Both the position numbers and the translations under genes were made by a program. A stretch of 64,000 bases of DNA from Auriscalpium vulgare (Eukaryota; Basidiomycota; Agaricomycetes; Russulales; Auriscalpiaceae): positions 1,612,001 through 1,676,000 of the forward strand of contig JAHBBC010000013.1 in the NCBI GenBank assembly GCA_019915015.1, in the 5' to 3' direction. A model generated the notes under the pieces. That model was given only the letters and a program-made list of their open reading frames with translations, was not told where the DNA came from and ran no database searches. Of the stretch, positions 30,676-40,804 are shown piece after piece. Positions within the stretch are counted from its first letter, which is position 1. Every line of letters starts with the position of its first letter.

Positions 30676-31924
30676 CTATTCCTCGCGCTCCATCAGAAGC
30701 TCGATCACCTCCCCCTCCTCGACTTCTTCCGAGCTGGCGATGGGCGGCGGTATCTCCCCGGCGTAGGTAGGAGACGCGGAGGGGGCCGTCGGCGCTGGTA
30801 CCGTGGGGTGCGCGGGGAAGGGAAGAGGGCCCGGCTGGTCCGAGGGATGGACTATGGCATCGAAGCCTAGGGGTATCTCAGCTATGGCTTGGGAGGAGGA
30901 GATGTGCGAGAGGCGCGCAGAACTGATCTGCTCGATGGCGCGAATCGAGGCCACGCTGATATCCTGGACCAGGAAGTCTGCGGGCTGGAGGTTGGCCAGG
31001 AGGCGGGACCCTAATCCCCATGCGTCCAGCATCCCGCCCATACAGGTTGCCATCGCGGCCCAGCGCATGTCGAGGCGATCCAACACCAGTGGCCAGTCCG
31101 CCCAAATATCGCGAAACGTGTCGAAGGCCTCGGAAATGGTGGTAAAGTCCCGTAACATATCCACCGAGTCCTCCGCGAGGCCCCCCAATAGGTAGTACAC
31201 CACGCCCGTGGTGAGGCGGCCCGCGTAGGCACGAGAGTGGGGGGAGCTGGAGGCACCACGGACGTGGTAGGCCAGGGCGCGGCACACGGCGTCTTCGCGG
31301 GTAATAACAAACATCCCATGGACGGCCCGGGCGTCGAAATCACGTAGGAGCCAGCTCTGCATCCCCTGAGGACGCAGGGTGGGGAAGGCGCCATGCAACT
31401 CCGTGATTTCATGGAGGTAGGATTCGACAGAACCGTCTCCGAAGTAGTACACGGTCCAGAGCCCAGCCTCCACGATGGTGATCAAGACGTGGAGTTCCGC
31501 GTCGGTAGCGTCGGCAGGGAAAGGGGAGAACATCTGGGACCACCGCGGGCTGGCGCGCGCTGAGTCGGGGAGGGTACGCATGAGGGTGCCCTCGAAGCGC
31601 TGGGCGAGAGGGGCGGACGCTGGAACGAGCTTCACCATGAACTCGAGGATCGGCGAGGTGAAGTGGAAGGCAAGATCGCGCAGGCTGCGGGACGCGCGGA
31701 TTGAAGAAAGGGTCTGGAATTGAGTTCATCATCAGCCAAGCCGGGAAAAGACGCGGTCGGGGACCAGCACGCACCACGAGCTGGTTGACTTTGTCGGCCC
31801 ACTCTAGACGTAGCGCAACCTCCCGTTCGGCATCCCCAAGGTCAAAACCAGCGAAGGGGGCCTGCGTCAACAGGCGGAGGAGGTCGAGGTTGTCGGCGGT
31901 GGCAGACGCTGCGGGGAGGGACAT
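30676..31924 (-). CDS. Cargo gene C: hypothetical protein related to gene B
   Basis: Two exons, 31775-31924 and 30676-31713, with a 61-nt intron (GTGCGT...CCAG, a TGAT branch-like motif before the acceptor) in phase 0; 395 residues. The N-terminus runs MSLPAASATADNLDLLRLL. The body has no recognised domain. The C-terminus is proline-rich and then strongly acidic (SSEEVEEGEVIELL). It shares its N-terminal pattern and intron position with gene B, so the two look like an old duplication. A TATA box lies at 31987-31991. It is antisense to gag-pol and sits next to the 3' LTR of element 2. Confidence 0.65.
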
Positions 31925-31986
31925 CGCGGGACAGAAATCGGCAAAGGGATGCTACAAGCGACGTTATCGCGAAAGGTCGCGAGCCC

Positions 31987-31991
31987 TTATA
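31987..31991 (-). promoter_or_regulatory. TATA box for cargo gene C
   Basis: TATAA in CATATAAGGGC on the minus strand, about 65 bp before the ATG at 31924. TCGCGA pairs at 31967 and 31977 lie between it and the gene. Confidence 0.5.
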
Positions 31992-32033
31992 TGCCGCTTC
32001 CGCACGGTTCCTGGCAACTGGGGACAGTTGCAG

Positions 32034-32052
32034 TTTCAGTTGGGGGGAGAAA
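32034..32052 (+). other. Polypurine tract of element 2
   Basis: TTTCAGTTGGGGGGAGAAA directly abuts the TG of the 3' LTR at 32053. Confidence 0.8.
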
Positions 32053-32709
32053 TGATAGGTTCAGGCCGCGGGCAAGCGTGTAGCGAGACGTCGCGAGACG
32101 GGGAAGCAGCATGCGAGGCGCAGGGTCGCGGGAGCGGGGGTGATGGGAACGTGGTCCGGCGACCCAGGAGCAACCGGGACTGGCGACGGAACGGATCACC
32201 GGAACGGGCTAGATCGGGAGGGCTTAGCGACGTAGGTAGAGCCACTACTTAGGGAGCTGCGCGAGACGTAGCAACCCAATCAACCTGTGGGCGGCGCAAG
32301 CCACCCACACCCTTTACCTCACAGAAACTGTAGCCTGAGGCGCTACCAGACTTAGGAAGGAAGGACCCCACCGATGTGGGAACAGGTAGGCAGGCGGACA
32401 GGCAAGAGGGGGTGCGACGGCCCATAGGCGGACGCTTCGCACACGGGTGCGAAGCACTCGGAGGAGGATCCCGTAGAGGGCATCCCCAGGCAGGTGAGTG
32501 TTTAGTTTGGTGTTTAGGCGGTAGGAGGTGGCCCCGCACGACCGCGGGGAGGGCACGAAGCGCGACAGCGACACGAACACCTTCCCCCCTCAGCAAGACT
32601 AGTCACCCGGACTGGATCGCGACGTATAGGAGGCAGTGTTGGTGGTTGTTGTCCTGTGAGGCACTCGCCGCACGCCCCGCTAGGGTCCGTCCCGGGTGAT
32701 AGCGTATCA
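32053..32709 (+). repeat. 3' LTR of element 2
   Basis: 657 bp, identical to 19156-19812 except for one noticed substitution (G here, T there, in GATGTGGGAACAGG). Confidence 0.93.
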
Positions 32710-32885
32710 GCGTCCGTCAGACAAAACCGTCAATCGCGGGCGACCTGAGGTTGTTAACCGCATCACGCATGTGTGCGTCAGGGTCGCCGGGTGATGCGTG
32801 CGAATATTGGCCGTGCGCGCACGCGTCCGTCAGGGACGGACAAAACCGTCAATCGCGGGCGGCCTGAGGTTGTTAACCGCAGTGT
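32710..32885. repeat. Right remnant of the ~120-bp repeat array
   Basis: It starts with the GCGT target duplication. The first palindrome lacks GGACGG from its right arm (GTCCGTCAG is followed at once by ACAAAACCG). A complete palindrome GTCCGTCAGGGACGGAC lies at 32824-32840. The rest matches the units at 18917-19155. Confidence 0.85.
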
Positions 32886-33049
32886 GACAAGGGATATAAC
32901 GTAGAACAACCCGGGGTTGGTAACAGCATGTAGAATAAAAGCGGGGCGGGGGTGTTCGTTCGATGAATGACTTTATATCCCCCGGTCACCGTAGGTCTTC
33001 CCCAAGTCTTCTCGCCGAAATGCTGACAGAGAGATGGTAACAGTCAATA

Positions 33050-34338
33050 ATGCAGTCACGTCTGGCGACAGAAACACTTGGCCACATATTTCTAATTTTA
33101 AAGGCGGAGGTGGAAGAATCGGAAGCAACAATGTGCAGTTGGACGGCGGTCTTGCTGGTGTGCAGGCGATGGCACGACGCTGGTCTCGCCTTCAAGGCTC
33201 TGTGGGCGAAAGTCTACACTCGGCGTGGGCTGGCCTCGGTCTCGAGCCACCTTGCCAGGAGTGGTTGCGCATTGATCACTATGTTTGTAGAGCCCCCTCG
33301 CGGAGAAAGAGCACTGGCGCCTGAGATGGTTCAACTTATCCGATCCGCCCGGGAACGCCTGGAGGTCCTCGCGTTTTGGGTTGATAACGCTCCCGATACG
33401 CTCGAGTTGTGGAGTCGCCTTTCTATGGAAGCTGTTGCGGTGCCGCTGAAGTCACTCATACTTCGAGGGGGGTTCTATCCGGGTTTGGAGTTGTCGGACG
33501 CACTGCGGTTCTCCGGTGCGTTTGCGGGTCTGACAACCCTTCAAGTCACAGTTCAACTTTCCCTTGACATCGAGGGAACCATGCCGATCATCACTCTCGC
33601 GAGACTGGAGGTACTGGAGATTACCTGGCAGGACTCAGGCTCTCTCCGGATGGTTTCTATGCTCATCTCGCACGTCCAACATCCCTCCACCTGCCAGCGC
33701 ACGATCTTCGTTAAGCATCACCAGGTGCCGGACCATGAGGCGGCCGAAGGGTTTCTGGCAGTGTTAGCTAAACCCCCCACACAGATGGCAATGGTGAGGA
33801 CAGATCCAGTTTTGTTGCGATGTGATCAAGAGTTTAACGCCGGTTCCAGGAGACGGACCAAGAGATCTCCCACCAATTGACCATAGACCGTGAGAGTGGG
33901 CGCTGGTGGAAGATCGCAATCAGCGCTCAACGGGCCGGCCACAAACCCTCCATCATCGTTGTCGCGCCGTTCTCGAACCGTGGGATGGTTTTACGCCTTG
34001 CCCACGCCGCTGTCGTTGCCACGTCCGCGCTGAAAATGGTTGACCTGGTCTACAACATCGGCGATCCAACAGCCGCGCCGTGGACGTGGAGGTCATTGAT
34101 GGCATCAGCCCACGTCCTGCGTACAGTGGAAGTCTTTGGCCAAAGCGCGATTACTTTCTGCGAGGCGATGGGCGAAGCGCCCTTGGACGGGTCCTATCTG
34201 CCCAGCTTGACAAAGTTGGTCATTGTGCAAGTCGATTTCATCATGTACACCAAGGCGACGTTCCCTCAGATGTCGACAGGTGGAGGAAGAGTCGGACGCG
34301 GGATACGTTTTCTGTCGAGGCTTTACGCTGCAAGATGA
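33050..34338 (+). pseudogene. F-box-like gene with a frameshift near the 3' end
   Basis: Exon 1 (33050-33793) begins MQSRLATETLGHIFLILKAEVEE and has the usual CRRWHDAGLAFKALW end of the F-box-like segment. A 56-nt intron (33794-33849) is in phase 0 and at the same place as in the paralog at 57274-58642. Exon 2 starts ETDQEISHQL and stops at 34338. Near 34275 the sequence CCTCAGATGTC lacks one G relative to the paralog's CCCCAGGATGTC. After this the homologous reading (DVDRWRKSRTRDTFSV, ending at 34418) continues in another frame. The protein therefore ends about 27 residues early with an unrelated tail. It may still be expressed. Confidence 0.65.
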
Positions 34339-34418
34339 CGAGGGGGACATTCGCGGATTGGGAGGTTAACGCTCCAGGGCTAAAGATAGGGCTGGAGGCC
34401 GTGGAATACGGGTATTGA

Positions 34419-35207
34419 GGGAAAAGGTGGTGTAGGTATTTGTGGTTAAGGGTCTATTTGAAGACACGGTTCACGCAGCATTGAAGCGGACCGCTCAGGT
34501 TGCCCCCCCTGGAGTGATTTGCGATTAACATTTTGATGCGACACCTGCGTGACCTGAGTGGAGCGCTGTGCCTGCGGACAGCGTAGATGGTGGGCGCGGG
34601 CGGTCCGTCCTGGACGGACACGTCGGTCCTGGGGTTGACTCGCCGGTGACGAAGGTACGCCCCAGCGGTACAGCCCCGTGTGTCCGTCCTGGACGGACGC
34701 CCCGCAGGGTCGTATGGACAGAAGAGGCCACGCGGGTCAGATATACCTCCCGTGGAACGCCGTCTGTTTTGCCTCAGCATGAGGACGGTCCCCGCGGTGT
34801 CCGTCCGGGACGGACACCATGAGCATTCCAGGCTGTGTTAAAATGCTCAGCCCATCACAAATTGTGGAAGGAGTGGTCAGTCGTCATTGCCCTGGGAGGG
34901 AACGCCCGTCGGGACACTAAGCCCAGGGAAAATGTTTATAGCAGCTGTGCGAAGCCTTTCAAGGGATTGTTGGAGGCGGCATCGACGCGCATACTGCTCT
35001 CCTTCCGAACGTACACCTCAGGACCATTTGGGCCTGATGACCGCGACACCCGCACGAGTAGGGAAATCACTGAGCCACATCTGCTCGGCCGGTTCCGGGT
35101 CATATTCGCGCTCGGCATCCCCGGACCCGCTTTGGCTTTGACACGCGTGCCCGTCCGCATTGGTGCTGCCGTGAGTCATGTGCTCCTAAATTCGATCGGC
35201 CAGGCAG
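34419..35207. other. Intergenic spacer with three palindromes
   Basis: 17-bp palindromes lie at 34603-34619 and 34682-34698 (both T centre) and 34799-34815 (G centre). Open frames of up to about 200 codons cross this stretch, but I found no splice pattern or family that supports a gene. The following gene's TATA box is at 35208. Confidence 0.7.
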
Positions 35208-35214
35208 TATATAA
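35208..35214 (+). promoter_or_regulatory. TATA box for the SNF2-like gene
   Basis: TATATAA, 43 bp before the ATG at 35257. Confidence 0.55.
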
Positions 35215-35256
35215 CCAGCACGAGTTGGGTCTCAGTCGCCCTCTCTTTTCCCCACC

Positions 35257-38200
35257 ATGCCCACTTTGTCGTATATGCTCGCCACTGTCCTTCTGCCAAC
35301 GCACCTTTTCGTCGATAGCTACGAGTGGACTGAGTACACGGGCGGCGATATTCCGCCCTGGGCCACAGAGGCAAGGCCTGAAACTGTGCCCAACCTCTCG
35401 CAGTCACAACTGGATACTGCGTGTGCGTTTGCCAAGCATGTCAGGGGCGACGACCTGAAACCCCGAAGGCTGCTCACGGTCCAAGAGACGAAAGAGAGGG
35501 CGCGCGACGAGGAGTACAGAGAAGGCCGGGCGATTGCACACACGTGGCACGCCAATGTTTGGAAGAAGTGGAAGGTGCCGCAGAGCGTCAGGCAGTTTCT
35601 AGAGGAGGTCGAAGAGGTCAATCCCTATGAATATATGGTTGCGATGCAAAAATCTGAGGTGAGTTACCCACTGTCCATGATAGTTTCTCACTCAAGGCGC
35701 CATAGTTCCCGTCTTACACCGAGCTCTCGGTGAGCTACGAGAACATCGCCAGACACCTGTTTGGCGATGAAGCATTCCTTATCACCAAGTCGGGCGCGGC
35801 CCTCCTGACCCCCGAGCTACGCAACGTTGTCGGTTGCTTGATCAACAATGTCTGGGATGGATGGCGGACAAGCCATACACGCATGAAAAAGACTCGAACG
35901 AAGTACGAGCAAGACCTGACTGTGCGGTGGACTGGTATGTAGGACATGTGTAACTGCTCGTCTGCTCATGCTCACCCCTCATAGGCATATTCGAGGGGAA
36001 CGCGAATGGCGACGGGGTCCGTAAGTACTTGGCCACGGCCAACAAACTCATGGCCATCGTCACCAAGTGCCAGGACGGTGAGGCAGTGACGATCTTGGAG
36101 GCTAGGAAGCAGCAAGTGCGTGACATTTTGGCGGGGCTCCAGCCCGATGAGCCGGACAAGACTGCAAGTAAGTGCTAGAGCTATGGAGCAAGCAGACTGT
36201 CTGACGACAACATGCAGAGCTCCCGAAATTGATGCGCGAGGCTTTGGAAAAGATAGCGAGTGAATCAGGCAGCGGGGACCTCATCCCCTGGGCGCGTCAC
36301 CTCAGTCGAGACGAAGATCCCGACGAAGAGCGAACGGACCACCCAGTGCCAATGTCGGCCGATGCAGCCATGGGCGACTTGAGCAACGCGGAGTGGACCA
36401 CCGGCGTCGATCAATACAAGGACTACACCGTTGAACAACTCTGGCAGGCGCTCGGGATCACGACGGGCCAATTGCCGTTCTTCCATCCGAAGGTGGACCT
36501 GGAAGGCAGCAAGGTACCATCGCTGCATCGGGCTTGGTTCGAGGAGGAGAGCAATGGCGTGCCCTTGGTGCCGCACTGGCATCAACTTGTTGGCATCTGC
36601 AGAATGCTCGATTGTGCATTCGAGGGTAAACCTGTCCTCCTCATGGACGACGTGGGTCTTGGAAAGACCCTGCAAGTCCTCGGTTTCTTTGCGATGCTCG
36701 CGTGGTGTAGGGATGAGCGCCGGCAAGGCCGACCTTACCCAGGTCAATTTGGTGAGTGGTGCGACATCTTAGGCGCAGCCGGTGGTTCCTTATCCGCAGC
36801 AGCAGGAAAGAGGTTCGGCGGCCCAAACCATCCGACCGGACGCGTCCCCAACGCTCCGTTTCTGATGGTGGTTCCGCCTGGCCTCGTCGGTCAGGTGGCT
36901 CATGAGGTCGCGAGGTTCCTTCGCGCCGACTCGATTCCAGTCCAGCCCATCACCGGGGGCATCCTGAGGCGCTTAGGCGCTCTGGACGAGATCAAAAAGA
37001 GGACAGGGAACCGCTACAATAACACCATCCTGCTGATGTCGACTACGGTATTGTCAACTTGCTCAACCTCAGCGAGCTGAGCTGACACCCAATAGGCCGC
37101 TATGTCCGACTTCCGTCACGTCATGGTTCCAGACCCTAGGAAAAAGGCGTTCGCACCGCGCGAGATGCCGAACATCGCCAACAAGCTGCCTCACACCGTC
37201 TTCGGCGAAACCTTCGCGGCGACTGCGCTCGATGAAGCCCACGTTCTGAGGAAGGTTAATTTCATGTACATGACAGGTCGGACGCTTCGAGCCAAGTCGG
37301 GAGTCTTCGTTGCCATGACCGCGACACCCGTCCAAACACACCCAAAGGTGACTGTAATCTAGACTGCCGATATCACGCATGCTCTGACCTCAACCGCAGG
37401 ATCTTTGCAACCTTGGCCGCGCACTTGGGCTTGCAGCGTTCGCCGACGCATGTGAAGACCGCATCAATCAATGGCAGAAGACCGTCAATTCGGGGACTGC
37501 CCTGGACCGGAAAGAAGCGAAGAAACAAGGCCCACCCAAGGAGGTACTCACGAGGACGATCGCGGGCCAGACCGGCGTTGCCTACGGCAAGCACCACAGG
37601 GAGAAGCTTGGACAAGTCGTTGAAGAAATTCGTGTTGCGTTCGAAGGCTGTGTGATACGTCGCACGGGTAAGTCGCTCGGATCGGACGGAAAGCCCATCT
37701 CTGGTCTCTACCCGTATCGCGAACACCTGGTGGTTCAAAAGCCTCACCCATGGGAGATGGAAGTGCTGGAGCAAATCGCAGTCGATCAACTCGAGACTGA
37801 TGCCGGAATCAGGAACCCGGCCAAACTTGTGAGTGTGAATCGTAGTTACTCATTTCCCGTCTCGGACGGACGTACTGTGACGGCTTGTACTGGTGGGGAG
37901 CCCCGGGACACAAACGAGGGCCCCATGGCAATCTGCCGCCGAGGACGGACAGCGAGGCGCACGCGCCGCTCGCCGCAGGAGGCTGCAACGCCTCCACGGT
38001 GGAGGGCGCCGTGTGTGACGTCTGCACCGTGCATGGAGGCAGCTCCTCAGTTGTCCGTCCCAGACGGACAGCGCGCGCGGCGTGCTCGATGGACAGTCAT
38101 GAGGGTGTCCGTCCCGGACGGACGCTGCGTGTGCGCTATACGCCGTGTACTCTGCGTAGGCGGTATTGGGCTCCCCTCCAGGGTGTCCGTCTCGGACGGA

Positions 38201-40754
38201 CATTGCATGTGTGCGGCATGCGCCATATCGTCTGCGAAGGCATTGGGCTCACCCCCAGGGTGTCCGTCTCGGACGGACATTTCATGTGTGTGGCATACGC
38301 CATATCGTCTGCGAAGGCGGCACTGGGCTCACCCCCAGGGTGTCCGTCTCGGACGGACATTTCATGTGTGCGGCACCCTCTGAGCCGTCGCTTTCCGCCC
38401 TCCCTGCAGCCGGGTGCTTACCATTTATTGATCCCACAGGATTTCTATCTTGACCTTCGCATTGCGAGCACGCACCCAGATTGTCTTAACGTAGGACCCC
38501 TCCCTGCCACCATGGCAGAGTACGACAGGCGCCCGTCGCGTAAGCTGGACAACGTGGCGGAGATATTGAACCACCATCTTCAGGACAAGCACGTCGTAGC
38601 TGGGCTTCACTATGAGCAACCAGCGGGTATGCGAGTCATTGTCCATCGTCGTTGTCCGTCGCTGACATTTCTGTAGCTGATGGCGATGCTATATCACCGC
38701 CAACCGTTGAAGACCTACGGGGAGACGAGCCTGTCACGGACGTGAGCCCGGACAAAGTCGTCATTTACTCGTTCTTCATCTTCAACCATCCGCGTCTGCA
38801 GAATGTGAGCTTCCGACGATTCCTCTGTTGTCATTGTCCTCATCACCGAGCTCAGCAACTGAAACTTCTCAACAAATCCTCCTCTCTCGTGCTGACCGGG
38901 AGCATGACGATGGACGCTCGGAGTAAAGTCGTTGAACAGTTCCGCACCGATCCGAACATAAGGGTTCTGATCATATCCGAGGCGGGAACAGTTGGCCTCA
39001 ATCTCCACGTGGCCAATGTTCTCATTATCATTGTATGCAAGGAGTTCATTTCGTCTCTCACGCTCTAACAAAAACCACCCACAGGATGTGATGTGGTCCG
39101 TCATGACCGATCAGCAACTTATCGGACGTCTCTGGAGGCAACCGCAGGCGAAGACGGTGCATGTCTACCGTCTCATCGGACACCAGACGCCAGACGTGTG
39201 GCTGAACAACATATCGTTCGCTAAAGGTTACATCCAAGAGGTGTTCACGAGCTCGAAACCGGCATTTCGTGAGTCCCACTGCACCTGTCAGAATCCTTGT
39301 CTTACAATCGAACAGAACAATTGGCGACCGCTGACGACCTCGACGATGCCGACCCCACCGATGTCGAGTCGGAGGAGGAGAGCCTTGCGGTCCAGGCCCA
39401 GAAATCCAAAGGCGCTAAGTCTGCGAAGGCTCCCGCGGGCAAGGTGAAGAAACCGCGGCGGAAATCGCGCAAGGCAGGCAATGAGGACATTGTCAATGGT
39501 GCCGTCGAGGAGGAGAGCCCGCCAGTGAAGGCCAAGACATCCAGGACGCCTGCGAAGGCCGACGCGGGCGAGGTGAAGAAAGCACGGCGCAAATCGGGCA
39601 AGACAGGCACGGTGCAGCCACCAGCTGGCAAGCCCGTAACCCCCGCCGCAGTTGGCCCCTCCACGCGCTCAGAGGACAGTGGCCAATCAGACACGGCAAA
39701 GTCCCAAGCTGCGACTGCGACCACCAGCGCCAAGTCTACGGACCAGCCATCAGGGCCTGCGTCGGACAAGTCGCCACCCGGCGAAACATCTTCACCCAAG
39801 CCGACTTCCGGTCCCAATTTGCCACCAAGGAAGGACGAAACGCCCCCGGTCAATGAATCCTCCCGCGCCCCGTATCCAGAGGAGCAAGTCTCATCAGGCA
39901 TGGGCGATGAATCAACCGGATCGCAGCCCGCCCACACATCCTCCCGCGCCACGACTCCCCACGCGCAAGTCTCATCCCGCACGGGCGGGCAGCCGCCATC
40001 CCCGCGCGCCCTGGACCCCAAGTCCCCTGCTACAAGCGCCCGCTCAGAGGGAGAGCCAACTGGATCGCACGAAGTCGTCGAGTCCGCCAAAGAGCCCGAA
40101 GGCAACAGTCCCAAGAAGGGCAAGACGAAACAGGTCGACCAAGCATCGAGGAGTTCAATGCGCTTAGCCACCGCTAAGAGCACGGTAGGGAAGTCGTCGG
40201 GCGACAAGCTCGCAGCTCCAGCGAGGACCGCCGGATCATCCAAGCGTCAGCCCACTGCGTCGACGGAAGAGCCCGCGGCCAAGCGCTCGCGCCCCATGCC
40301 AGACTCTGAAAGAAAGTCCACCAATCAGGCGTTGCTCGCGGCACTGCGCAAAGGGTACCCTATGTTGGACGAGGGTGTCGTTGATCAGTGGGAAGCGGAG
40401 GAAGATGAAAAGTTGGCCGCCCAGAACCTGAACGAGGATTGGCCGAAGTACATCCCCCACATGCGCAAAATGGCCAAGTGCCATCTCCAGGCCGCGAAGA
40501 ATGCAAAGAGCGAGCCTACCTGCGCGCGCTTCGAGAATTTCCTCCGCTGGCTCGATGAATTGGACGCTTGGATGGAAGGAGCCGGCAATTCCGTCACCAT
40601 TCCTACGGGCTCTGACTTCTGGAATTCAGGCCACATCGCCCCGGTCAAAGTCGTCGCGACGCGGAGTCGTGGGAACAGCGAAGCACCTCCTAAACGGTCT
40701 ACGAGGAGCCCCACAGAGGACGCCCCACCGAGCAAGCGCCCGCGGGCACAGTAG
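35257..40754 (+). CDS. SNF2-family DNA helicase/translocase-like protein, 11 exons
   Basis: Exons are 35257-35658, 35706-35934, 35985-36167, 36218-37047, 37096-37347, 37400-37828, 38440-38626, 38677-38804, 38856-39032, 39085-39268 and 39316-40754. Phases agree throughout and give 1479 residues. The ATPase half shows Walker A in DDVGLGKTLQVLGFF, motif II DEAH in ALDEAHVLRK, and the TATPVQ motif. The C-terminal helicase half has VVIYSFF, VLTGSMTMDARSKVVEQF, SEAGTVGLNLHVANV and motif VI QLIGRLWRQPQ. A 480-residue lysine-, serine- and proline-rich tail follows. Exon 4 contains a possible 54-nt intron (GTGAGT...CAGCAG) without stops. Likely a chromatin or repair translocase; a role in repeat silencing is only a thought. 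Introns are 47-52 nt except the 611-nt one at 37829-38439. Confidence 0.85.
37829..38439 (+). repeat. Oversized intron of the SNF2-like gene filled with palindromic repeats
   Basis: This 611-nt intron (GTGAGT...CCCACAG) is about twelve times the size of its neighbours. It holds 17-bp palindromes at 38053-38069 (one mismatch), 38107-38123, 38185-38201, 38262-38278 and 38342-38358. The last three sit in ~78-80-bp tandem units ending in TCGTCTGCGAAGG. Half sites occur near 37860 and 37950. Exons on both sides stay in frame, so the expansion is intronic. Confidence 0.85.
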
Positions 40755-40804
40755 TTGTGAGGAGCACCGCGGTCATCAGTACTTATCCTTCTTGCCAGTT
40801 CGTT

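Larger units (their letters stand above)
19156..32709 (+). mobile_element. LTR retrotransposon element 2 (Ty3/gypsy) with antisense cargo, 13554 bp
   Basis: Two 657-bp LTRs (TG...CA), one noticed difference between them (near 19481 and 32378), bracket gag, pol and a 5.3-kb block of three genes on the opposite strand. A 4-bp target duplication GCGT lies at 19152-19155 and 32710-32713. The primer site is identical to element 1's. A copy of the polypurine-tract region occurs both just after pol (26744-26759) and before the 3' LTR (32034-32049), bracketing the cargo. The length is far above the usual 5-7 kb for the group because of the cargo. High LTR identity and intact frames indicate a young, possibly active element. 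Confidence 0.95.

Noticed and set aside
32053..32709. Solo LTR
   Set aside because: It pairs with 19156-19812 and shares a target duplication, so it is the 3' LTR of element 2.
34835..35458. 207-codon plus-strand frame
   Set aside because: It overlaps the TATA box and first exon of the SNF2-like gene in another frame and shows no recognisable domain.
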